Under the pieces are notes generated by a model. The model searched no databases, was not told the DNA's origin, and saw only the letters and a list, made by a program, of their open reading frames with translations. Below, piece by piece: positions 1-12,000 of a stretch of 14,866 nucleotides of DNA (within the stretch, counting starts at the first letter, position 1; each line of letters begins with the position of its first letter). The DNA comes from DASXRU01 sp039933315. Lineage in GTDB: Bacteria; Acidobacteriota; Blastocatellia; Pyrinomonadales; Pyrinomonadaceae. The position numbers and the translations under genes are program-made. Location of the stretch: the NCBI GenBank assembly GCA_039933315.1, contig JBDTOI010000098.1, forward strand, positions 1 to 14,866. Direction: 5' to 3'.

Positions 1-3000
1 CTCAACGGCGGCAGCTCACTTCACGCCGTCGTCAACGCGCCATCCGGATCAGTGGTTATCAACGGTAACGCTCAGCTGGTTGGAACTGTCTCCTGTGATC
101 ATTTGACGATAAACGGCGGCGGGCTGCTGCGTCTCACTGAGAATGCCCTGCCTCACTTGAATCAGCCGCCGGTGGTCAGCGCCGGATCGGATCAGACGAT
201 TACGCTGCCGAATGCAGCAACGCTTAACGGTTCTGTCACCGATGATGGATTACCGCAGGACAGTTCCGTCAATGTGGGCTGGAGCAAAGTCAGCGGACCC
301 GGCGACATCACGTTTGCGACAACAAATACGACGGTCACCACGGCCACCTTTAGCCAGGCGGGAACCTATGTCCTGCGCTTGACGGCCAGTGATTCCGAAC
401 TAGACACCAGCGCCGAAATAACAGTTGCGGTTCTGCCACAGAATCAATTCCCGATTGTCAGTGCCGGAGCGGATCAAACAATTACCCTGCCCGACCAGAT
501 CGCCTTGCAAGGCATCGCCAACGATGATGGTCTCCCGGCAGGGGCAGGCTTATCTGTTTCCTGGAGCAAGGTCGAGGGCCCGGGCACCGTCACGTTCGGC
601 AACGCTACCGCGCTGGAAACAACGGCGAAATTCAGTGCTTCGGGTAACTACCTGCTGCGTCTGACCGCAAGCGATTCGGAACTAACTACGACCGATGACC
701 TCGCCATTACCGTCCGTGCGCAAAACCAACCGCCGAACGTAAATGCCGGCGCGGATCAAATAATCACCTTACCGAGCGGAGCTAATCTGAATGGCTCTGT
801 TAGCGATGATGGCTTGCCTGCCGGCAGCGCGTTAACAACGACCTGGAGCAAACTCAGCGGTCCCGGAATAGTAAATTTCAGCACCGCGGAAGTCACCGTT
901 ACCAGCGCGTCCTTCAGCCAGGCCGGCACTTATGTACTTCGCCTGAGTGCTACCGATTCCGATCTTTCCGCCAGCGATGACGTGACGATCACCGTGATCG
1001 ATTCGAACGTGCCGCCCCATGCAGACTTCGTTGTTCCCCAGTCAACCGGGACTGCCGGCGCCTTTGTCATCGCCTCTTCGGGATTCACCGGGAGCGCCTT
1101 CGCCGCCGCTCAGCTTCTCGACGCGAACACCGGCACCTACTGGCAGACACAGGGAATCAGCAACCAGTTCGCCAAAATGCAGTTCTTCGATCAGCAGATG
1201 GTCTTCATTGACCGCGTCCGGCTGCAGGCTGCGCAGGGAGCGGTTAGCAACTCAACTGTGAAGGACTTTGAGGTCCGGATTTCTTCAACCAATGAGGATG
1301 ATGCGAGTTTCGCGACCGTGTTGAGCGCAACGCTTCTGAACACAGGTCAACTACAGGAGTTTGTTTTCGCGGGAGGCCCTATGCCCGCGCGCTACATCAA
1401 GCTCGTGCCGCGAAACAATTATGGCAACCCTAACAATATTGAGTTGGCCACGTTTAATCCCGTGGCAGTCGGCAGTGCTGACAGTCTCATTTCCCTTCCC
1501 GGACGATCGAATGTTGCGCTCAGCGAGTCTCCGGCCCTGGCGTTTAATGGCGGAGCCATTTACACCTCCAGCTATCCCGGCGGCGCCAGTTCGCCCAACA
1601 ACTTGCCTGGCTATTTCCTGGGCGGCTGGCAAACCAGCGCCACCTCAAATCAGTTCGTTACCATTCAGCTTGGCGGAGAAAAAAGTCACACGCTGGAAGG
1701 GATAAGGTTGGCGACATGGTATGACTCGGGCGGCGGCTTCGCCACCGCCGTTAAGGACTTTGAGATCTGGACTTCCCACACAACGCCCGATGATCCGTCC
1801 TTTACTCGAGTGCTTTCGGCCAGCACCGCGTTTGTTCCTTATGCCCAACAGTTCCTGTTTCCTGGCGGATCTGTTCAAGCCCGGTATGTGAAGTACAGGC
1901 CGCTCAACAACTGGGGCGGCGGGCCCACTATTAACACTCAGGCGTTTGATGTCATTGCGGCGGGGACGGCCCGGGTTATCGGAGTATCCGCAGAATCCGG
2001 GATCTTACCGAGTTCGGCGCAAGCTGCTTTTGACGGCCTCACCAACACAAACTGGATTGCTACCGGAAGCACTACTAACGTTTGGGTCAAGACGGCGCTC
2101 GCCGGTGAGGCAACTCATCAAATCTACGGCGTGCGTATCCTCCCGCTCTCAGACATTTCCCACCAGCAGGGACCGAAAGATTTTGAGATCCGCGTATCGA
2201 CCACCACGACTGGCGATAGTGCGTTCACCACCATTTACAGCGGCACCATGGCGCCGGTTTTCAACTCGCCGCCGCAGGAGTTTCTATTCGGCAATTTGAT
2301 CGAGGCTCGTTATGTGCAGTTCGTTTGGCAGAACTCGTACACCGCTTCGCTGGTGGCCGTTAAAGAACTGGAAGTCCTGGCGGCGCCTGATTTAGGATCC
2401 GCTATCGTTGGTTTCTCCAGCCAGGCCGGCAACCTGGAAACTGCCGCCAACGTTCTCGATCTGGACCCAGTTGATCGGCCGTGGGTTACTGCCAGCGGTC
2501 AGAATACTAATCAGTGGCTCAAGCTGGTGCTGCCCCGCGCTGAGCAATGGACCATCAATCACATCGCGCTAAGGCCGGGTCCTGCCGCCAACGACCTCAA
2601 CAGATCGCCGAAAGACTTCGAGCTTCAGGTTTCCACTACAGACTCAGCCGATGGCTCGTTCACTACGATCCTTGCGGGTAGTCTGATCAACTCGTCGCAG
2701 TTGCAGGACTTCTACTTTCAGCCGATGTCCGCCCGCTACGTGAAACTGTTGCTCAAGAATAACTATGGGTCTGGCCAGATCGGACTCAGTAGTTTCTATA
2801 TTTTTGCGACAGATTTGATCGGCACCGATACGCGCTTTGTCGATCGTTCGACTGATCCGGACGGCCGAATCGTGTCCTGGAACTGGAACTTCGGGGACGG
2901 CACTACCAGTAGTGAGCGCAACCCGTTTCACACGTTCTCTGCGCCGGGCGACTACACGGTTTCTCTAACGGTTACGGATGAAGCTGGGCTGAGCAGTACT

Positions 3001-6000
3001 CGGCAAGCTCAGTATCACGTCGCACCAACACTGAAGGCTGATCTTGCTTGCTCGCCGGTGATTTCCCATGAAGGAGGTGAACTGGTTCGTTTCACTGATA
3101 CCACCTCGCTGTTAGTGGCAGCGACCGCTTTTCGGCACTATGACTTTGCCGATGGCAGCGCGGTTTCGCAAAGTGGTGACACTAGCTTTCATACCTTCCA
3201 GGACAACGGCAATTTTTCCGTGCGATTGAGAATCGGGGATCCGCTGGGGATCCAATACGCGGTTACGAGAGACGTTACAGTGCTTAACCTGCCTCCCTCG
3301 GTTGATATTGATCCGGGCCATACGATCGTCTGGGGCCAACAGTGGACCAGCGTGCCCAGAATCTCGGATCAGAGCGCAATTGATCGTCAATCCTTGCAGG
3401 GCCAATGGGATTTCGGCGACGGCCAAAAGTTCCAGTGCGTCAACTGCACCAATGCCAATGCCAGCGTTACTCGCATCTACAGCAAACCGGGAAATTACAA
3501 CGCGGCGCTGACGATAACGGACAAGGATGGAGGCATCGGATTCGATAGTGCGGCGTTCACGGTAAACAAACGCCCGACATCATTGGTGATACAAAGCCCG
3601 CCCGCGATGACATCGGGCGCGCCGCTCATCATTCGAGCGGAGTTGCGAGATACGTTTGCCAACCAACCGCTGGGTGCTAAGCCGGTCCGCATCATTTTAA
3701 ACGGGGCGATCTTCAACGCCGTGACTGGTCCAAACGGGGTGACTGAAATATCCGTGCCGATGCCGGCCGGAACCAGGCTGGACCTCATAACGGGCTCATT
3801 TGCCGAGGACGGTTTCTATCTCAGCAGCGGTGGTGCCGGAGTGCCGCCCACTGCCGGTGCCACACCACTGAGCGACACCCCGAGTCATCAAGGCAAAGAC
3901 TTCTGGCTGATGTTTCCGAATGCCTATTTTGGCGGGGGTTTCGGTACCCAGAAACTTTTCATCACCTCAGCAGTTTCCACCAGCGGCACTGTAGCCATTC
4001 CCGGGTTGAACTTTGCGCAGAATTTTTCAGTCCCTGCTAACGCCACGGCAACTGTGACCCTGCCCCTGGTCCAGGTCTTCGACTCCGATGTGATCCAGCT
4101 AAAAGGCGTCCACGTCACTTCGCAACAACCAGTCACCGTGTATGGCATGAACCAGCGCGGCTTCACCTCGGGCGGATTCCTGGCCCTGCCTGTGAACTCA
4201 CTCGGAACGGACCACCTCATTCTCACTTACAGCAATATGGGCTTTTCGCCTTCGAGCGAATTAGGAATCGTGGCAGCCGACAACGGCACCATCGTCACGA
4301 TCACACCCTCGGTCACGACGGGCAATCATGTGGGTGGAGTCCCCTACACCGTCGCGCTCAACCAGGGCCAAACCTATCTGTTGCAGAACACGGTTCCCAC
4401 CATCCTGGGAGATCTGAGTGGCAGCCAGATCACATCTGGCAAACCCGTCGCCGTCTTTGGTGGGCACATGGCGGCGACGATCCCTGCGGAAGCGGGATGC
4501 TGCGCCGATCACCTCGTCGAGCAATTGCCGCCCACCAGCGTCTGGGGCAAACGCTTTGCCACTATTCCCCTGGCTACGCGCAGCAAGGGAGATTTCTTTC
4601 GCTTCATAGCAGCGGAAAATGGTACCGCCATCTACTTAAACGGAACTCTCACAGCCAATTTGAATCGCGGAGAGTTCGCTGAACGAATACTAAAGGACCC
4701 GGCTGAGATCATTGCCACCCGGCCAATTATGTTGGCCCAGTATTCGACAAGTATTTTTTACGATAACGGCACGACCGGCAAAGCCGACCCCTTGCTGATG
4801 ATCGTTCCGCCTTACTCGCAGTTTCTTAATCACTACGTAGTAACCACTCCGCCCACCGGGTTCACCATTAATTACGCCAATGTGGTAGCGCCAACTGCCC
4901 TATTGAGCGGCCTGACGATTGACGGCGTTCCGGTCCCCTCAGCTAGCTTCAGTCCGATTGGCGCGAGCGGTTTTTCCGGCGCCCAGATTCCACTGAGCGT
5001 CGGGGCGCACACGCTCGACGGCCCGGCGGGCTTCGGTGTTCTGGTTTACGGCTACGCGCAGGACGAAGGCTATGGTTATCCCGGAGGCATGAACCTGTCA
5101 GCCCCGGTACACCGGACGAATGTCACCCTCGCACCGGAAGTCTCGAGTCATTCAATCAACACGCAAGGCTGCGTTGTGGCCACCGCTACCGACGAGAAAC
5201 AGACTCCACTGGGCGGTCAGACACTCAACTTTCAAGCCAGCGGAGCGAACCCGGCAAACTCGTTCGCCGTGACTGATGCCGCCGGCCAGACGTCGCTCTG
5301 TTACGTGGGAAGCAATGCCGGGACCGATCAAATACTGGTAACGCTCGAGAGCATCCAGGCCAGCGCATCTATCGTCTGGACGCTGCCCAATCAGCCGCCA
5401 GTGGTTAACGCCGGTGCGGATCAGAGTGTCCCGCAGCCAGCGGCTATTCTGCAGGGCTCTGTTAGCGATGATGGTTTGCCTGCTAATACGCTTGCCATTT
5501 CCTGGTCAAAAGTTAGTGGGCCGGGCAACGTCACATTTGCCGATCCCACTTCCGCCTCGACCACTGTGACCTTTGAGGCTGCTGGCCCTTATCTACTCCG
5601 CTTGACCGCCAATGATACGCAGCTCACCGCCAGCGATGATATTCAGATAAATGTTAGTCCCACTGCGTTGAACCAGCCTCCGACTGCCAATGCCGGAGCG
5701 GATCAAACCGTTACCCTCAACACCAATCTGATTAACAATCCCGGTAACGAAGCTTTGCTCGTCAACGGTGAAATCCGCGGTTGGATCGAAGTCCAGGGAA
5801 CAACCTGGACACAGGGTTCGACGAATAGCGCCGGCGGCTTCCCCGGAGCGCAGCGCGGTAGTGCCTATTTCTACTCCGGCAATCAGGCCCAGGCCGAACT
5901 GGGCCAGGATGTTGATCTGTCAGCCTACGCAGCGAACATTGCAGCCGGTACGCAACAGTTTGAATTCAAAGCCTACCTGCGTTCATTAGCAGAAGATCTG

Positions 6001-9000
6001 CCAGACGCCGCCCGGGTCGTGGTGGAATATCGCGACCATACGAACACCGTAGTCATCGCCACTTTGGATTCAGGCGATATCACTTCAACCGGCGACTGGC
6101 ACCTGACGGAAGACACTCGTCTTGCTCCCCTGGGCACGGGCTGGGTACGTGTGCGCCTGATCGCGACCCGCAACAGCAACGCCTCCGGTGAGGCCGGCAA
6201 TGAGGCTTTCTTTGATTCCATTAGCTTGCGCCCGACCGGCACAGCGGCCGTGAAACTCAGCGGCGCAGTTGTCGATGATGGCTTGCCCGCTGGCATCAGC
6301 CTGACTGCCACCTGGGGAGTAGTAAGTGGCCCGGGAGCGGTGATGTTCGCCAATCCGAATGCGGCCATCACCGGCGCTACCTTCACGACGGCCGGGACCT
6401 ACGTGCTGCGTTTGACGGCCAGCGACGAGGAGGCAAATGCCGGCGACGACGTTACTGTCATCGTTAACCCGGCCAATCTGGCGCCGCTGGTAAATGCAGG
6501 AACTGACCAAACGATCACGCTGCCTGCCACGACCCGGCTTGAAGGTACGGTTACCGACGATGGATACCCTGCGGGCAGTAGTGTGTCTATTTCCTGGAGC
6601 AAAGTCAGTGGGCCGGGCGTGATCCTGTTTGCAGATTCAAGTCAGTTAACAACCACGGTGAGTTTCAGTGCTGCCGGAGCTTACGTTCTCCGCCTGACTG
6701 CGGATGATTCGGAATACGATGCAGCCGCTGATGTCACTATCACGGTCCATCCACAAACTGACCAGGTGAACGACCCACCCGTGGTCAAAGCGGGATTTAA
6801 CCAAACAATTTCACTGCCGCTGGACACCGTAACCCTTAACGGCACTGCCACAGACGACGGCCTACCCGCAGGCAGCACGCTGACTGTTACCTGGATGCAG
6901 ATCAGTGGACCCGGTGTGGTGAACTTTGCCAACGCGAACAGCGCGGTCACCACAGCGCAGCTCAGCGTCCCGGGCAGTTATGTCCTGCGCTTGAGCGCCA
7001 GCGATAGCGTCCATGTAGCCAGCGCGGACATGGGCATAATTCTCACGCCCGAGAACCAGGCGCCTAACGCGAGCGCTGGTCCCGATCAGACGATTCTTTT
7101 GTCGCAGCCGGCGCAGCTCAACGGCAGTGTTAGCGACGATGGATTGCCCCTGGGTAGCAATCTTACAAGCCACTGGACCGCTATCAGTGGCCCGGGCGTC
7201 GTTACGTTTAGTAATCCCAATGTCACGGTAACTGGCGCACAGTTCAGCGTCACCGGCACTTACGTCTTGCGCTTGACGGCCAGCGACGGACAGCTTGCCG
7301 TTGCTGACGAACTCAGTGTGACAGTCATCGATAACGTGCCGCTGCCGGCCGTGGAAATTACCAGCCCGGCAGATGGCGACGAACTTACCGCGCCTGCGAT
7401 CGTGAACGGATCAGTCAGCCACGGGACCTGGGCGCTGGAATACAGCTTGAACAGCGACGACGGCGCTGCGAACCAGGTTTGGACTGAGACGGCCAGGGGC
7501 GAGGGCCCGGTGATGAATGGACCACTGGGGACACTCGATCCGACCTTGATGCTCAATGGCATCTACTCGCTGCGGCTCAAAGCCACGGATGCGTACGGGC
7601 AAACCTCGTTCAGCTCGATCAGCGTCGTAGTTGATAAGAACTTTAAGGTGGGCCACTTTCAGATCGCGTTTTCCGATCTCAACGTCCCGCTGGCCGGTCT
7701 GCCCATCGAAGTAATTCGCAGCTACGACAGCCGCGATAAGCGCGTCGGAGATTTCGGCGTCGGCTGGACGCTGGGCCTCCGCAGCGCCCGCGTCGAGAAG
7801 ACGGGCGTGCTCGGCTTTGGCTGGCAGGCGACAGTTTCGAGTGGCTCAATTCCCACCTATTGCCTGGAGCCCAGCCGGCCCCACAAGGTCGCAATCACTT
7901 TCGGCGACGGCAAGGTCTTCAAGTTCCTGGCTTCCACCGCCATTCACTGCCAGCAATTTGTCCCGGTTACTTCAACCCAATTGACCTTTACGCCGGAACC
8001 GGGTACGCACGCGACCCTGGAGGCCATGGGACCCACCGATGTGCTGGTGGAAACACTGGGCAGCCTGCCCGGACCTGTGCGGCTCATCAACCAAAACAAT
8101 CCCGATATCTTCAACGCCGGCACGTTTCGTTTGACGACAGCGGAGGGCGCGGCTTTTGTGATCGACCAGCGCCTCGGTGTTCGCAGCGTCAGGGATCCCT
8201 ACGGCAACACCCTTACGATTGATGCTTCAGGGATCATTCATTCTTCCGGCCGGAGCATCGCGTTTACCCGTGACCCCGCCGGCCGCATAACGCAAATCAC
8301 CGATCCGGATGGCAACGCGCAAAGCTACAGCTATGACTTAAACGGCGATCTGGTCGGTTACCGTGACCGCGAAAACCAAACCACAGCCTACACCTACAAT
8401 TCCGGCCATCACCTGCTGACGATTACCGACGCGCGCGGGACCACGCCTTTGCAGAACCAGTTTGACGCCGCCGGCCGCCTGATCGGACAGACTGACGCCT
8501 TTAACCACACGCTTACTTATGACCACGATTTAGTGGGGCGCGTTGAGACCATTACTGATCGCCTGGGCCACTCGACGCGCTACGAGTATGACGAGCGCGG
8601 GAACGTTCTGCGCCAGGTGGATGCGAAGGGCGGCGTCAGAAGCTTCACCTATGACGCCCTCGACAATGTGCTGACGGAAACTAACCCGCTGGGGAAGACC
8701 ACCAGTTACGCCTACGATTCAGCCGACAACCGCACCAGTGTCACCGATCCGTTGGGCCACGTAACGCGCTTTACTTACAACGCGGCGCGGCAGGTGTTAA
8801 CTACGACGGACGCTCTCGACCGCGTAACGACGAATACCTACGATGCGGCAGGCACCAACCTGCTCACCACTACGAACCCACTGGGCCATACCACGACCTT
8901 TATCTACAGCGTCTTCACGGGCCAGCGCATTTCAACGGTCGATGCGCTTAACCATCAGACTAATTACTCCTACGACGGCAACGGACGGTTGCGTAGCGAA

Positions 9001-12000
9001 ACGGACGCCCTCGGCCATGTCACCAGTTACACCTACGACATAAACGGCAATCGCAAGACCCAAACCATCACGCGCACCAACGCGCAGGGCCAGCCGGAGA
9101 CGATCACGACCAGCTACGAGTACGACAAGCTGAATCGCCTGCTGCAGACGGTTTACCCCGACGGTTCACTCGCTCGTGTCGAATACAACGCGATCGGCCA
9201 ACAGAGCGCGACGATTGACCAACTGGGCCATCGCACGGAGCTTACCTATGACGACATGGGCCGGGTGACGCGAACTGACTACGCGGACAGCACCCACGAG
9301 GAAATGACTTACGATGCCGAAGGGCACCGCCTAACCAGTAAAGACCGCGCCGGTCATGTGACTTCGTACACCTACGACGAACTGGGTAGATTGACGAAGA
9401 CGACCCACGCCGACGGCGTCTTTACGACAACCGCCTACGATGACGCGGGCCAGGTCCTTACCGTCACCGACGCGCGCGGCAACACCACGCGTTACGTTTA
9501 TGACGATGCCGGCAGAAGAACAAGCGTCAGGAACGCTCTGAATCAGCAGACTGTGTTCACCCACGATGCGAACGGCAATCAGCTCACGGTGACAGATGCC
9601 CTCGGTCATACGACGACGTTCGAATACGACGCGAACAACCAGCGCAGCAAAACCATCTACGCGGACGGTACTTTTGATTCGGTTGGCTATGACGCCCTGG
9701 GCCGGAGTGTGTCGAAGACAGACCAGGCCGCCAAGACGACCCGGTTTATTTACGACGCCCTGGGCCGGCTAACAAAGGTCAGGGACGCCCTCAATCAGGA
9801 AACAACTTACGCTTACGACGAAATAGGGCAACAGCTCTCGCAAACCGACGCCAACAATCACACCACGCGCTTTGAATACGATCAGCTCGGCCGCCGGGTG
9901 AAGCGGATCTTGCCGCTGGGCCAGATCGAAACCTATTCGTATGACAACGGCGGCAATCTTCAGAGCCGGACAGACTTCAACGGCAAGGTAACGACCTTCA
10001 CCTACGACGCTATGCGGCGCTTGCTGTCGAAGGTTCCGGATGCCTCTCTGAATCAACCCACAATCAGCTTCTCCTACAACGCGAACGGCCAACGCGGGAC
10101 GATGACCGACGCTTCAGGCGCCACGGTCTATGCGTATGACGCTCGCCACCGGCTGGCCAGCAAGCAGACGCCATTCGGCGCGCTGAGTTACACCTATGAC
10201 GCGGCCGGCAATTTGTCGACCACCCGCTCCTCAAACGCTAACGGCGTCAGTGTCGATTACAGCCACGACTCGCTCAATCGCCTGGCCACCGTGAAGGACA
10301 ACAACGTGGCAGCGCTCAATGGTGGGCTCACCTCGTACGCGTATGACGCAGTGGGCAACCTGCAGGGCTACATCTACCCGAACAATGTCGGCACCAATTA
10401 CAACTACAACTCGCTGAACCGTCTCACTTCGATGTCCGTGACCCGTCCTGGTCTGTCGTTGGCCGGCTATTCATACACGCTGGGCGCTGCGGGCAACCGA
10501 ACGGCGGTCAGCGAGCTGAGTGGTCGCACCATCAACTACACCTACGACGACCTGTATCGCCTGACCGGTGAAACGATTGCCAGCTCGCCGACTGCCACGA
10601 ACAACGGCTCAGTCAGCTACCAGTATGACGCCGTGGGGAATCGCCTAAACCGCACAACATCGATTGCCGCCGTTCCTTCACAAACTTCAAACTACGACGC
10701 AAATGACCGTCTGACGAGCGACAACTACGACCCCAACGGCAACACCATCAGCGCAAACGGAAACGGCTACGCCTACGATTTCGAGAACCGCCTGACCTCG
10801 CTCGTCACTCCCAACTCATCCGTCATCACGTTCGTTTACGACGGCGACGGCAACCGCGTATCGAAGACTGCCGCCGGCGTCACCACCAACTACCTCATCG
10901 ACACCAACAACCCCACCGGCTACGCCCAGGTGGTTGAAGAAATCCAGGGCGGCGTGGTTACCAAACAATTCACCTACGGCCACGATCTGATTTCACAATC
11001 TTCCTGCCTCCTGCCGTCTGCCTCCTGCCAACTGGTCTTCTACGGCTACGACGGCCACGGCAGCGTCCGCTTACTGACCGACGCCACCGCTGCAGTCACC
11101 GACACCTACGACTACGACGCGTTCGGCACCCTCATCTCCCGCACCGGCACAACGTCGAACGATTACCTCTACACCGGCGAACAATTCGACGCGAACCTCG
11201 GCTTCTATTACCTACGTGCCAGATACATGAATCCATCAAATGGAAGATTCTGGACCTCGGATACATTTGAAGGAATCACCAGGGACCCTCCGTCGCTTCA
11301 CAAATACGTCTACGCTAATGGTGATTGCATTAATCGGGTGGATCCCTCCGGAAACGCCACCTCTCTTGCTGAGACGATTCAAATCGTGCAATCGTACGCG
11401 ATTAGCGCAGTCGTCTTCTCGCTTTACAATCAGAGTTTTCATTCCATCCTCGCGACCATCGGCACTACGCTTAATATCATTGGCTTGCTTGGGAGTGAGC
11501 AGTACGCACACGAGTCAGTCTCTGTTACACCCGGAGGACCTGCCGCTTACGCGGAGGGCTTGGTTGCGGGTGTAGAGGTAAGCCTTGGTGTAGCTCGAAG
11601 CATTACTAACGTCTTTGTTGCTACCCGCGCAACCACACAGACTGCGTCCGAAATTGCTTCGAGCTTCCAAGGAAGCGCAAGATACCCTGGATTGGATCGG
11701 TTTAGAAACATTATTCTCAGAAAGGGGACTATTGTGTATGCCGGGGAACCCGGAGTAAACGGATTCTTCACGACTGAACGTACAATCACCAGAGCAGGCG
11801 GCGATGCCACAAAACTATTTGAGGGACTGCAGGCCGCACCATCCGAAGCAGGCCTCTACCGGCCCGGTGTTACGGCATTTGAAATAATGGAGGACACTCC
11901 AGCAGCATTTGGCATTGTACGGGCCAATCCACAATATGGAAGCGGGGGGTATCCACAGGTCTTCGTGCCAGACTGGCGTAGTCGGATGAAACCAGTTGTC

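Noticed and set aside
1946..2299. 117-residue frame inside the discoidin array
   Set aside because: It is an out-of-frame shadow of the Rhs gene, which is continuous and has clear domain structure in its own frame.
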